DNA of 64,000 bases from Algibacter pacificus (GTDB taxonomy: Bacteria; Bacteroidota; Bacteroidia; Flavobacteriales; Flavobacteriaceae): assembly GCF_008033385.1 (NCBI RefSeq), contig NZ_VOGY01000001.1, positions 62,001 to 126,000 on the forward strand. The letters are read 5' to 3'. Below are positions 14,366 to 23,504 of this stretch, piece after piece. The notes under the pieces were generated by a model. The model was not told the origin of the DNA and did not search any database. It saw only the letters and a program-made list of their open reading frames with translations. The first letter of the stretch is position 1. Every line of letters begins with the position of its first letter. The position numbers and the translations under genes were made by a program.

Positions 14366-15271
14366 ATGAATAAAGACACATCAAGTATAAATTCGTTAGA
14401 AAACGAGGCTATATACATTATGAGAGAAGTGGCAGCACAATTTGAAAAACCGGTGTTGTTATTTTCTGGAGGAAAGGATTCTATTACTTTGGTTAGATTG
14501 GCGGTTAAAGCGTTTTACCCTGCAAAAGTGCCTTTTCCTTTAATGCATATAGATACGGGGCATAACTTCCCTGAAACTATCGAATTTAGAGACCGTTTGG
14601 TTAAAGAATTAGGCTTAGAACTTATTGTACGTAACGTGCAAGATTCTATTGATGAAGGTAAAGTAAAAGAAGAATCTGGTCGTTACGCCAGTAGAAATAT
14701 GTTGCAAACTACCACGCTTCTTGATGCTATTGAAGAATTTAAGTTTGATGCTTGTATTGGTGGTGCGCGTCGTGATGAAGAAAAAGCGAGAGCTAAAGAA
14801 CGTATTTTTTCTGTTCGTGACGATTTTGGTCAGTGGGATGAGAAAAACCAACGCCCAGAGTTGTTCGATATGTTGAATGGTGATATTGAGCACGGACAAA
14901 ATGTACGTGTGTTCCCTATTTCTAACTGGACAGAATTGGATGTTTGGTCGTATATCGAGAAAGAAAATATTGAAATTCCTTCTATATATTTTGCTCACAA
15001 ACGAAAAGTGTTCTTAAGAGATGGTATGATTTGGTCTGCTGAAGATGGTATTGTTTACAGAGATGATAATGAAGAAGTATTAGAGAAAATGGTGCGTTTT
15101 AGAACGGTTGGCGATATGAGTTGTACAGCAGCGGTATTGTCCGATGCAGTTTCAATTTCTAAAGTTGTAGAAGAAATTAGAGATTCTACAATTTCAGAAC
15201 GTGGTGCACGTATTGATGATAAACGCTCGGAAGCCGCCATGGAAAAACGTAAACAACAAGGGTATTTTTAG
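14366..15271 (+). CDS. cysD: Sulfate adenylyltransferase subunit 2 (CysD)
   Basis: 301 residues, the normal length. The PP-loop SGGKDS at 34-39 binds ATP, and the RRDEEKARAKERIFS segment and the C-terminal RSEAAMEKRKQQGYF ending are family signatures. CysD makes adenosine 5'-phosphosulfate from sulfate and ATP, driven by GTP hydrolysis on CysN, whose gene follows after 101 bases. The gap holds a GCGAAGGC hairpin. Cytosolic. The identity is secure; only the start relative to A-rich upstream sequence is assumed (ATG). Confidence 0.97.
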   Translation: MNKDTSSINSLENEAIYIMREVAAQFEKPVLLFSGGKDSITLVRLAVKAFYPAKVPFPLMHIDTGHNFPETIEFRDRLVKELGLELIVRNVQDSIDEGKVKEESGRYASRNMLQTTTLLDAIEEFKFDACIGGARRDEEKARAKERIFSVRDDFGQWDEKNQRPELFDMLNGDIEHGQNVRVFPISNWTELDVWSYIEKENIEIPSIYFAHKRKVFLRDGMIWSAEDGIVYRDDNEEVLEKMVRFRTVGDMSCTAAVLSDAVSISKVVEEIRDSTISERGARIDDKRSEAAMEKRKQQGYF

Positions 15272-15286
15272 AATACCAATTTTGTT

Positions 15287-15306
15287 ATTTCCGCGAAGGC
15301 GGAAAT
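15287..15306. repeat. GCGAAGGC hairpin, copy 2
   Basis: ATTTCCGCGAAGGCGGAAAT, identical to the copy at 8594-8613, sits between cysD and cysN. It may set stability of the processed transcript ends. Confidence 0.7.
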
Positions 15307-15372
15307 CTTTTTAAAAACAATAAAGTTCAGATTGCTTAAAGCGAAAAGCTTATAGCATAAAGCAAATAAAAA

Positions 15373-16620
15373 ATGGAAGTATTAAAAATTGCAACAGCAG
15401 GAAGTGTAGATGACGGTAAAAGTACCTTAATTGGTCGCATCCTTTACGATACAAAATCATTAACTTCAGATAAGTTAAAAGCGATTGAAGATAAAAGTGA
15501 ACAATTAGGGTATGATTACCTAGATTTTTCATTAGCAACCGATGGTTTAATGGCCGAAAGAGAACAGGGTATTACTATTGATGTAGCCCATATATATTTT
15601 TCAACTAAAAAGAAAAGTTACATTATTGCCGATACTCCGGGCCACGTAGAATATACGCGTAACATGGTTACAGGTGCTTCAACATCTCAAGCTTCTATCG
15701 TTTTAATTGATGCTAGAAAAGGAGTTATTGAGCAAACTAATCGTCACTTTTTTATCAATAATTTATTGAGAATTAAAGACGTTGTGGTTGCTATAAATAA
15801 AATGGATTTAGTTGATTATTCAGAAGAAACTTATAATAAAATTAAGGCCGATTTTTCTGAATTAATGAGCAAAAGAGATTATCAAGATCAAAAAATAACA
15901 TTCATTCCTGTAAGTGCATTAAAAGGGGATAATGTTGTAAATAAATCGGATAAAATGCCTTGGTATACTGGTGATGCTTTATTACAGCATTTAGAAGATT
16001 TAGATAAAAATGATGTTTTTAATGTGGGGACACCACGTTTTCCGGTGCAGTATGTTATTCGTCCTAAAACTGAAGATTTTCACGATTTTAGAGGGTATGC
16101 AGGAAAAGTTTATGGTGGCGAATTAAGTGTTGGTGATGATATTATGGTTTTACCATCTAAAACAAGATCTAAAATTAAAGATATCTATTTCTATGATGAG
16201 AAGTATCAAACGGCATCAAGACGTTCTTCGGTAACGATTACTTTAGAAAACGATATTAATGTGTCTCGTGGTGATATGATTGTTAAGGATGGTGATTTAC
16301 CTACCATTGATAAACAATTTACAGCCAATGTATGCTGGATGGATTCTGAAAACTTAACCGTTGGCGGTAAATACATTGTACAACACGGTGTTAATAAAGT
16401 ATTAGCTAAGGTGGATAGAATTAATCATAAAATCAATCCAGATTATTCGGGAATTGATAAAGAAGCTACGTCATTAGGTGTTAATGATATTGCCTCGGTT
16501 TCTTTTAAATTAAACAAACCCATCTTTTTCGATCAATTCAAAAACCATAGAACAAACGGTTCGTTTATTTTAATAGATCCACAATCTAACAACACAGTTG
16601 GGGCTGGTTTTATCCAGTAA
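15373..16620 (+). CDS. cysN: Sulfate adenylyltransferase subunit 1, GTPase (CysN)
   Basis: 415 residues. GTPase motifs: P-loop AGSVDDGKST (about 9-18), switch region EREQGITID, DTPGH at 87-91, NKMD at 142-145. EF-Tu-like beta-barrel domains follow. The protein ends after the barrel, with no C-terminal APS kinase domain as in NodQ/CysNC fusions. It partners with CysD and couples GTP hydrolysis to APS synthesis. Gene follows cysD and precedes the sulfite reductase by 47 bases. Confidence 0.96.
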   Translation: MEVLKIATAGSVDDGKSTLIGRILYDTKSLTSDKLKAIEDKSEQLGYDYLDFSLATDGLMAEREQGITIDVAHIYFSTKKKSYIIADTPGHVEYTRNMVTGASTSQASIVLIDARKGVIEQTNRHFFINNLLRIKDVVVAINKMDLVDYSEETYNKIKADFSELMSKRDYQDQKITFIPVSALKGDNVVNKSDKMPWYTGDALLQHLEDLDKNDVFNVGTPRFPVQYVIRPKTEDFHDFRGYAGKVYGGELSVGDDIMVLPSKTRSKIKDIYFYDEKYQTASRRSSVTITLENDINVSRGDMIVKDGDLPTIDKQFTANVCWMDSENLTVGGKYIVQHGVNKVLAKVDRINHKINPDYSGIDKEATSLGVNDIASVSFKLNKPIFFDQFKNHRTNGSFILIDPQSNNTVGAGFIQ

Positions 16621-16667
16621 AAAATAATAAAAAATATTTTTCTAATAAGAAAAAGGTCAGGTATATC

Positions 16668-18755
16668 ATGCAAAGTTTTGAAACAGAAATAGAAAATCCA
16701 ATAGTACAAAAGGATATCATTGAATTAGCTAATAAAATTGAGCTATTTAACAATGGTAAAATTGATGAAGAAAAATTTAGAAGTCTTCGTTTGGCGCGTG
16801 GCGTTTATGGTCAGCGTCAAGAAGGGGTTCAAATGATTCGTATCAAGATTCCTTACGGAAAAATGAAAAGTAATCAATTGCGTAGAATTGCTGATGTTTC
16901 AGATGAATATTCTCGTGGTCGTTTACACATTACAACCCGTCAAGACATCCAAATTCACTATGTAGATTTGCAAAGAACTCCAGAACTTTGGGCAGAACTT
17001 GAAAAAGATGAAGTTACAGTTCGTGAAGCTTGTGGAAACGTGGTTAGAAACGTAACGGCTTCGGAAACAGCAGGGATAGATGCTAACGAACTTTTTGATG
17101 TATCACCTTATGCGGATGCGATTTTTAAATTCTTTTTACGTAACCCAATTTGTCAAGAAATGGGACGTAAATTTAAAGTGTCTTTTTCGAATACAGATGA
17201 AGATACAGGCTTATCATATTTACATGATATTGGGTTTATTGCCAAAATAGAAAACGGTGTTCGTGGTTTTAAAGTGTTGGTTGCAGGTGGATTAGGATCT
17301 CAACCGCGTCATGCCGAAGAGCTTTACAGTTTTTTGCCTACGGATAAAATTATTCCAGTAATGGAAGGTGTTTTACGTGTTTTCGATCGTTACGGCGAAC
17401 GTAAAAGTAGAGCTAAAGCACGTATGAAATTCCTTTTAAAGGATATCGGTTTAGAGGCTTTTAAAGGATTAATTGCTGAAGAACAAAAAGCAATTGAATT
17501 TAAATCTGTGGCTATTGATGCGGATGCGTATGTGGCATCAAAACCTGTTTCAGTGGAAGCGCCTCAGGTTGAAATTAAAGATCAAGCCGCTTTCGATTTA
17601 TGGAAATCGACTAACCTTATTCCTCAAAAACAGGAAGGATATGTTGCCATTGGTGTTAAAGTATTGTTAGGCGATTTTTATACCGATAAAGCCCGTTTAT
17701 TAGCCGATTTAATTGATAATTATGCAGCTGGTGAAGTCCGTTTAACATTGCGTCAAAATATTGTAATTCCTTTTGTAAAGGAAGATTTAGTACCGTTTTT
17801 CTACCAAGAACTTGAAAAATTAGGATTTGTAGAAGCGGGGTATAATAAAGCCGTAGATATTACAGCTTGTCCGGGTACAGATACTTGTAATTTAGGTATC
17901 GCTAGTAGTACAGGAATTGCTGAAGAATTGGAACGTGTGATTAAAACAGATTATCCGCAATATTTAAAAAACGATGATTTAGTTATAAAAATTAGTGGTT
18001 GTATGAATGCTTGTGGACAACACAATATGGCTAATATTGGTTTCCAAGGCATGACCGTTAGAACGCCAGATAAATTGGTAGCACCAGCGTTACAAGTGTT
18101 ATTAGGTGGTGGAAATTTAGGAAATGGAAATGCATTATTTGCAGATAAAGTTGTAAAAGTACCAAGTAAAAGAGGACCTGAAGCCTTACGTAGAATTTTA
18201 AACGATTTTGAAGCGAATGCCAACGGAAAATCGTTTGTAGATTACTATAAAGTGACCGGAGAACGTTATTTTTACGATTTATTAAACGATTTACAAGACG
18301 TTACTAATTTAACTCAAGAAGATTTTATCGATTGGGGAGAAGAAGAAAAATACGTTAAAGAAATTGGTATTGGCGAATGTGCAGGTGTGGTTATCGATTT
18401 AATTGCCACGTTGTTTTTCGAAAGTGAAGAGAAAATTGAGAATGCAAAGGAATCTTTCGAAAACGGGGTTTATTCGGGAGCTATTTATTTAGCATACCAA
18501 TCGTTAGTTAATTCCGCGAAAGCGTTATTATTAGCAGAAAATAAAAAGACTAATACACACGCTGGAATTGTTTCTCAGTTTGATGAAGTTTTTGTTGAAA
18601 GTGGAAAAATTAATTTAGGTACATCGTTTTCCGAATTAATTTATCAAATTAATAAAAACGCGCCAACTAAGGATTTTGCTGTAAGTTATATAGACGGTGC
18701 CAATAAATTTTTATCGGCCGTAAGAGCTTTTAGGCTTGCAGAGCAAGAAGCATAA
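16668..18755 (+). CDS. Siroheme sulfite/nitrite reductase with C-terminal HEPN-like domain
   Basis: 695 residues. Residues about 20-560 hold the two repeated ferredoxin-like and siroheme domains of ferredoxin-dependent sulfite/nitrite reductases (TTRQDIQIH and LRQNIVIPF). The cluster/siroheme cysteines are C401 and C407 in ACPGTDTC and C445 and C449 in GCMNAC. The position between cysN and siroheme genes indicates sulfite as substrate. The last 120 residues (about 578-695) are an extra helical domain with ENGVYSGAIYLAYQSLVNSAK, looking like HEPN; no RX4-6H nuclease motif is seen. Electron donor is probably ferredoxin, charged by the reductase at 20183. Confidence 0.92.
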   Translation: MQSFETEIENPIVQKDIIELANKIELFNNGKIDEEKFRSLRLARGVYGQRQEGVQMIRIKIPYGKMKSNQLRRIADVSDEYSRGRLHITTRQDIQIHYVDLQRTPELWAELEKDEVTVREACGNVVRNVTASETAGIDANELFDVSPYADAIFKFFLRNPICQEMGRKFKVSFSNTDEDTGLSYLHDIGFIAKIENGVRGFKVLVAGGLGSQPRHAEELYSFLPTDKIIPVMEGVLRVFDRYGERKSRAKARMKFLLKDIGLEAFKGLIAEEQKAIEFKSVAIDADAYVASKPVSVEAPQVEIKDQAAFDLWKSTNLIPQKQEGYVAIGVKVLLGDFYTDKARLLADLIDNYAAGEVRLTLRQNIVIPFVKEDLVPFFYQELEKLGFVEAGYNKAVDITACPGTDTCNLGIASSTGIAEELERVIKTDYPQYLKNDDLVIKISGCMNACGQHNMANIGFQGMTVRTPDKLVAPALQVLLGGGNLGNGNALFADKVVKVPSKRGPEALRRILNDFEANANGKSFVDYYKVTGERYFYDLLNDLQDVTNLTQEDFIDWGEEEKYVKEIGIGECAGVVIDLIATLFFESEEKIENAKESFENGVYSGAIYLAYQSLVNSAKALLLAENKKTNTHAGIVSQFDEVFVESGKINLGTSFSELIYQINKNAPTKDFAVSYIDGANKFLSAVRAFRLAEQEA

Positions 18756-18767
18756 TTAAAATTATAC

Positions 18768-19532
18768 ATGAGTTTAAAAACCCCAAAATTAACCATTGTA
18801 GGTGCAGGACCTGGCGATGTAGATTTAATTACGCTTAAAGCAATTAAAGCGATAGAATCGGCAGATGTGGTGCTTTACGATGCGCTAATTAATCCCGAAT
18901 TACTAAAATATGCTCCTAAATATGCGGAACTTATTTTTGTAGGAAAACGGAAAGGGTGTTATGCTTTTCAGCAAGAGCAAATTAACGAACTTATTGTGTC
19001 TAAAGCCAAAGAAAATGGGCATGTGGTACGGTTAAAAGGCGGCGATCCTTTTATTTTTGGTCGTGGTGCTGAAGAGATCGATTTTGTGAGATCATTTGGA
19101 TTAGAAACCTATGTGGTTCCTGGAATTTCATCGTCTATGGCGGTGCCTGCATATCAAGGGATTCCTGTTACAAAACGTGGCGCAGCCGAAAGTTTTTGGG
19201 TGATTACCGGAACTACTAAAAAACATCAGTTATCTGGCGATGTGGCTTTGGCTGCAAAATCTTCGGCAACAGTTGTTATTTTAATGGGCATGGGGAAATT
19301 GAGTGAAATTGTTAAGATTTTTTCAGAAGAAAATAAACATAACATGTCGGTCGCTATTATTCAAAATGGCACTAGAGATAATGAAAACGTGGGGATTGGT
19401 TCTATAGAAACTATAGAACAAATTGTTGCAGAAAAACAATTGGCAAACCCGGCTATTATTGTTATTGGCGATGTGGTAAAAGAACGCGCTGTACTATCAT
19501 CTGTTGTTGAAACGGTTAATAAAAAGAAATAA
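18768..19532 (+). CDS. cobA: Uroporphyrinogen-III C-methyltransferase
   Basis: 254 residues. GAGPGDVDLITLKA at 12-25 and RLKGGDPFIFGRG at 88-100 are the two SAM-dependent tetrapyrrole methyltransferase signatures. It converts uroporphyrinogen III to precorrin-2, the first step to siroheme for the sulfite reductase encoded just upstream (12-base gap). It corresponds to the C-terminal half of enterobacterial CysG; the other half is the next gene. Cytosolic, normal length. Confidence 0.94.
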   Translation: MSLKTPKLTIVGAGPGDVDLITLKAIKAIESADVVLYDALINPELLKYAPKYAELIFVGKRKGCYAFQQEQINELIVSKAKENGHVVRLKGGDPFIFGRGAEEIDFVRSFGLETYVVPGISSSMAVPAYQGIPVTKRGAAESFWVITGTTKKHQLSGDVALAAKSSATVVILMGMGKLSEIVKIFSEENKHNMSVAIIQNGTRDNENVGIGSIETIEQIVAEKQLANPAIIVIGDVVKERAVLSSVVETVNKKK

Positions 19533-19533
19533 G

Positions 19534-20160
19534 ATGCTAGACGAAGCCGATAAAATAAAAAGCGCAAATTTAGCTGAAAAAGAAAGGAATAATTTATATC
19601 CTATTTTTTTAAAAACGAAAAGCTTAAATGTGCTTATTGTTGGAGGTGGTTATGTTGCTGAAGAAAAATTAACATTTTTGTTAAAATCGAGCCCCGATGC
19701 ACATGTTACCATGGTATCACCAATGTTTCGCGAAGGCACTAGAAAATTAGCAAAAACGGCTTGTGTAACATTGGTTGAAGATGTTTACAAAAAAAAATAT
19801 ATTATTGGCAAGCATATAGTGGTTGCTACGACAGATTTACCGGAAGTTAATGTGGAGGTTTGGAAAGATTGCAGAGCAGAAGCTAAACTTGTTAACGTAG
19901 CCGATAACCCGCCATATTGCGATTTTTATATGGGTGGAATTGTAACCAAAGGCAACGTAAAAGTGGCTATTTCTACAAATGGAAAATCGCCCACAACGGC
20001 AAAACGTTTGCGTCAATTTTTTGAGGATGTTATTCCTGAAAATATCGACGATTTAGTGAAAAATTTAAACGCGTTTAGAAATACTATTAAAGGTGATTTT
20101 GAACAAAAAGTGGAAACGTTAAACGAATTCACAAAAGGATTAATTGAAAAGAAAGAGTAA
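19534..20160 (+). CDS. Precorrin-2 dehydrogenase / sirohydrochlorin ferrochelatase
   Basis: 208 residues from the ATG at 19534, one base after the cobA stop; a longer frame starting at 19504 overlaps cobA and its extra ten residues (rich in Lys and Arg) look like read-through. The Rossmann motif VLIVGGGYVAEEKL at about 33-46, the region VADNPPYCDFYMGGIV and the helix FISTNGKSPTTAKRLR identify the Met8p/CysG N-terminal family, which oxidises precorrin-2 with NAD and inserts iron to make siroheme. It works with the adjacent cobA product. The last 40 residues form a helical dimerisation tail. Confidence 0.92.
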   Translation: MLDEADKIKSANLAEKERNNLYPIFLKTKSLNVLIVGGGYVAEEKLTFLLKSSPDAHVTMVSPMFREGTRKLAKTACVTLVEDVYKKKYIIGKHIVVATTDLPEVNVEVWKDCRAEAKLVNVADNPPYCDFYMGGIVTKGNVKVAISTNGKSPTTAKRLRQFFEDVIPENIDDLVKNLNAFRNTIKGDFEQKVETLNEFTKGLIEKKE

Positions 20161-20182
20161 TTACACATAAAGCAAAGTAAAA

Positions 20183-21238
20183 ATGATTAAAACAGATATA
20201 CTAATAATTGGCGCGGGGCCAACAGGGTTATTTACAGTATTCGAAGCTGGATTATTAAAATTGAAATGTCATTTAATTGACGCATTACCACAACCTGGTG
20301 GGCAATGTTCAGAATTGTATCCTAAAAAACCAATTTATGATATTCCTGGATTTCCTGAGATTTTAGCAGGAGATTTAACAAAAAATCTATTAGAACAAGC
20401 AAAGCAATTTGAACCTGGATTTACTTTAGGTGAACGTGCTGATACGGTAGAAAAGCAGGAAGATGGTACCTTTATTGTTACCACTAATAAGGGAACACAG
20501 CATCAAGCAAAAGTTGTCGCTATTGCTAGTGGTTTAGGGAGTTTCGAGCCTAGAAAACCACAAATAGAAGGACTTTCTGAATACGAAGACAAAGGGGTTG
20601 AGTATATGATTAAAGAACCTGAAATGTATCGTGATAAAAAAGTCATTATTGCTGGTGGAGGAGATTCTGCATTAGATTGGTCTATTTTTTTAGCCGACGT
20701 TGCAGAGAGTGTTACTCTGATACATAGACGTAATGAATTTAGAGGGCATTTAGATTCAGTTGAAAAAGTTCAAGAGTTGAAAGATGCAGGTAAAATAAAT
20801 TTAATTACACCGGCAGAAGTCACTAATATTTTAGGAGATGGCAAGGTAGAAGCTATTGAAATAACTAAAAAGGATGAAGCGCCTTTTACTTTAGAAACCG
20901 ATCATTTTATTCCTTTATTCGGGCTTTCGCCTAAATTAGGACCTATAGCTAATTGGGGCTTAGAGATTGAAAAAAATGCCGTAAAAGTTAATAATGCATT
21001 AGATTATCAAACTAATATCCCTGGTATTTTTGCTATTGGTGATGGTAATTATTATCCAGGAAAATTAAAATTAATTCTTTGTGGTTTTCATGAAGCGACT
21101 ATTATGTGTCAAGCGGCATATCAAATAATAAACCCAGGTAAGAAAAACGTTTTAAAATATACTACAGTTTCTGGCGTAGATGGTTTTGATGGTACTCGTA
21201 AAGAAGCACCTAAAGCTGTAGTTCAAGCTATTAACTAG
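20183..21238 (+). CDS. Ferredoxin--NADP reductase, thioredoxin-reductase-like type
   Basis: 351 residues. FAD motif IIGAGPTGLFT at 8-18, NADPH motif IAGGGDSALDW at about 155-165, and GIFAIGDGNYYPGKLKLI near 290-310. There is no CXXC redox pair as in thioredoxin reductase, and the C-terminal extension fits type-2 ferredoxin-NADP reductases (YumC). As last gene of the sulfate reduction run, it probably supplies reduced ferredoxin to the sulfite reductase. This link is inferred from gene order. Confidence 0.9.
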   Translation: MIKTDILIIGAGPTGLFTVFEAGLLKLKCHLIDALPQPGGQCSELYPKKPIYDIPGFPEILAGDLTKNLLEQAKQFEPGFTLGERADTVEKQEDGTFIVTTNKGTQHQAKVVAIASGLGSFEPRKPQIEGLSEYEDKGVEYMIKEPEMYRDKKVIIAGGGDSALDWSIFLADVAESVTLIHRRNEFRGHLDSVEKVQELKDAGKINLITPAEVTNILGDGKVEAIEITKKDEAPFTLETDHFIPLFGLSPKLGPIANWGLEIEKNAVKVNNALDYQTNIPGIFAIGDGNYYPGKLKLILCGFHEATIMCQAAYQIINPGKKNVLKYTTVSGVDGFDGTRKEAPKAVVQAIN

Positions 21239-21307
21239 TATATAATTATAATTAAATCTTTCAAGTGTATTTATTTGAAAGGTCTTAAACTAAATATAGA
21301 CAGAAGT

Positions 21308-21338
21308 ATCCTGCAAGGTTTTTAAAATCTTGCAGGAT
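21308..21338. repeat. REP-like palindrome, copy 3
   Basis: ATCCTGCAAGGTTTTTAAAA with the complementary TCTTGCAGGAT. Arm sequence differs from copies 1, 2 and 4 but both arms changed together, keeping the stem. It lies after the reductase gene and may mark the operon end. Confidence 0.65.
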
Positions 21339-21426
21339 TTAATGTTTAAAAAAATGAGTTTTTAAATGGATAAGTTATATTTTTAAAAACTCTAATTTAG
21401 AATAAATTAATATACAGATATAGCCA

Positions 21427-22167
21427 ATGAAAAGTTATAATGTTTGTTTAAAAGATACCGTTAAAACATTTACAAAAAAACTGTTTTATTCCATATTCGA
21501 TTGTGAACACGAAACGGAATACGCCACATATTTAGAAAAGACCTTTATAAAAATTCTTGATACTTTAGAAATTAAGAATGGCAAAACATTATGGGAAACC
21601 TTTAAAACGGAACTTCCTGAAATTAGAAGACAGCTCGATTTAGATGCGATTGCTTTTGAAAATAATGATCCAGCATCACATTGTTTAGCCGAAATTTACA
21701 TGGCATATCCTGGGTTTCATGCCATTTCAATTTATAGATTGAGTCATGCGCTTCATAAACTTGGTATTTATATTTTACCGAGAATGATGAGTGAGTATAT
21801 CCACGGGATCACAGGTATCGATATTCACCCCGGAGCTACAATTGGTGAGTCGTTTTATATCGATCACGGAACAGGTATTGTTATTGGTGAAACGACCATT
21901 ATTGGGGAGCATGTTAAAATATATCAAGGGGTAACACTTGGTGGAATATCGGTAGAAAAAAGTTTGGCCTCTACAAAAAGACATCCAACAATTCAGGACA
22001 ATGTTTGTATTTACGCCAATGCGACTATTTTAGGAGGCGATATTGTTATTGGTGCAAATAGCATTATTGGTGCTAATGTTTGGATCACCCAATCGGTTCC
22101 AGAAAATTCCTTAGTAACTTATCAAACAGAAATTAAAATTAGACCTAAAAAAAATGGCATACGGTAA
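21427..22167 (+). CDS. cysE: Serine O-acetyltransferase
   Basis: 246 residues. The N-terminal half is helical; from about 130 the left-handed beta-helix of hexapeptide repeats runs through IHPGATIGESFYIDHGTGIVIGE (catalytic HG of DHGTG) and IYQGVTLGGIS. It makes O-acetylserine from serine and acetyl-CoA for the cysteine synthase encoded next. The two genes overlap by 14 bases, so they are translated together. Length and layout resemble EpsC-type serine acetyltransferases of Bacteroidota. Confidence 0.92.
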   Translation: MKSYNVCLKDTVKTFTKKLFYSIFDCEHETEYATYLEKTFIKILDTLEIKNGKTLWETFKTELPEIRRQLDLDAIAFENNDPASHCLAEIYMAYPGFHAISIYRLSHALHKLGIYILPRMMSEYIHGITGIDIHPGATIGESFYIDHGTGIVIGETTIIGEHVKIYQGVTLGGISVEKSLASTKRHPTIQDNVCIYANATILGGDIVIGANSIIGANVWITQSVPENSLVTYQTEIKIRPKKNGIR

Positions 22168-23044
22168 AACAATATTAGACCAAATAGGAAACACACCGCT
22201 TGTGGAAGCAAGTCATTTAATTTCAAAAAAAGGGGTGCGTTTATTTTTAAAATTAGAAGGCAATAACCCTGGCGGAAGTGTGAAAGATCGTGCCGCTTTT
22301 AATATGATTTCCGAAGCTTTAAAACGTGGCGATATAAAAAAAGGAGGCACTTTGGTTGAAGCTACTAGTGGAAATACAGGAATTGCTTTAGCTTTTATAG
22401 CGCAACTTTTAGGGTTGAAAATGGTATTAATTATGCCCGAAAATTCTACTGTAGAACGTGTGAAAACCATGCGTGCTTATGGAGCAGAGGTTATTTTAAC
22501 TTCAGCAGATGTCGGTATTGAAGGTTCTAGAGATTTAGCCTATAAGTTAAGAGACGAAAAAGGGTACACGCTTTTAAATCAGTTCGAAAACTCCGATAAT
22601 TGGAAAGCTCATTACAAAACGACTGGGCCTGAAATTTGGAGAGATACCGAAGGCGAAGTGACTCATTTTGTATCGGCTATGGGAACCACAGGAACTATTA
22701 TGGGAACGTCAACTTTTTTAAAAGAACAAAATAAAAATATTACTATCGTAGGGGCGCAACCTGCTGATGGTGCTAGAATTCCTGGAATCCGTAAATGGTC
22801 TCCAGACTATGTACCAAAATTCTTCGACCGTTCTAAAGTGGATGTTGTAGTCGATGTTAATGAAAACGATGCGCGTAATACTACCCAACGTTTAGCCAAA
22901 GAAGAAGGAGTGTTTGCTGGTATGAGTAGTGGAGGTTCTGTGTTTTGTGCGTTAACAATTGCAGAACAAATAGAGAACGGGGTTATTGTAGCTATTATTT
23001 GCGATCGTGGTGACCGTTATTTATCATCAACTCTGTTTGAGTAA
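22154..23044 (+). CDS. cysM: Cysteine synthase (O-acetylserine sulfhydrylase)
   Basis: 296 residues. PLP lysine Lys44 in NPGGSVKDRAA; phosphate-binding TSGNTGIALA near 72-81; SAMGTTGTIMG near 175-185; GMSSGG near 255. It forms cysteine from O-acetylserine and sulfide. The short length and KDRAAFNMI context place it nearer CysM than CysK, but substrate preference cannot be read. It overlaps cysE. 23045-23216 carries the promoter region of the following riboswitch. Confidence 0.92.
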   Translation: MAYGKTILDQIGNTPLVEASHLISKKGVRLFLKLEGNNPGGSVKDRAAFNMISEALKRGDIKKGGTLVEATSGNTGIALAFIAQLLGLKMVLIMPENSTVERVKTMRAYGAEVILTSADVGIEGSRDLAYKLRDEKGYTLLNQFENSDNWKAHYKTTGPEIWRDTEGEVTHFVSAMGTTGTIMGTSTFLKEQNKNITIVGAQPADGARIPGIRKWSPDYVPKFFDRSKVDVVVDVNENDARNTTQRLAKEEGVFAGMSSGGSVFCALTIAEQIENGVIVAIICDRGDRYLSSTLFE

Positions 23045-23216
23045 ATTTAATAAATGCTATAAATTACTGTTTTTCTTTACTTTAATCAGTGTAAGATTTT
23101 AAATTGTTTTCATTCAGGATAACGATTTTATCAATATAATAAGGATAACAAAAATATAGTTGTTATTTTTGCAACCCATTTCTGTGTATGCAGAAAATGT
23201 TCATAAACGTATTAGT

Positions 23217-23349
23217 GTTATCAAGAAAGGCAGAGGGAATAGACCCGTTGAAACCTTGGCAACCCTTTGAGATTTCTGATGACTTTTCAGAGTCTTAAAG
23301 AAGGTGCTACATTCTACTTAATAGTTTTTGGAACTATTAGAAAGATAAC
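23217..23349 (+). ncRNA. SAM-I (S-box) riboswitch upstream of split metH
   Basis: P1 is GTTATC (23217-23222) with GATAAC (23344-23349). Core segments AAGAAAGGCAGAGGGA, GACCCGTTGAAACC, TTGGCAACCC and AAGGTGCTACATTC are all present, with an extended P3 arm (GATTTCTGATGACTTTTCAGAGTC) and an AGTTTTTGGAACT P4. It is longer than the metY copy, mainly in P3. A TATTTTTG -7 box lies at 23164-23171. It lies 155 bases before metH and should lower its expression when SAM is plentiful. 23350-23483 shows no clear terminator. Confidence 0.93.
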
Positions 23350-23504
23350 GAAAGGTGTTTCAATTACTTTTCTTGATAAAATAAAAATTAATAAATACAG
23401 CAAATAAAACCTGTGTATCTGTTATATCATGCCCAAATTTATGAATATTTTGGGTTTAGTAGTAGCGACGATAGGTTTTAAAAATGTTTAAAAGAAATAA
23501 AAAA

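Noticed and set aside
14615-14998. Reverse frame of 127 codons opposite cysD
   Set aside because: Shadow; low-complexity Phe/Asn/Ile pattern and no family resemblance.
18513-18526. Another GCGAAGGC-type hairpin inside the sulfite reductase gene
   Set aside because: CCGCGAAAGCG here is part of coding sequence for the HEPN-like tail and is not a paired repeat.
19504-19533. Extended start of the precorrin-2 dehydrogenase
   Set aside because: It overlaps cobA in another frame; the ATG at 19534 is one base after the cobA stop and fits the family.
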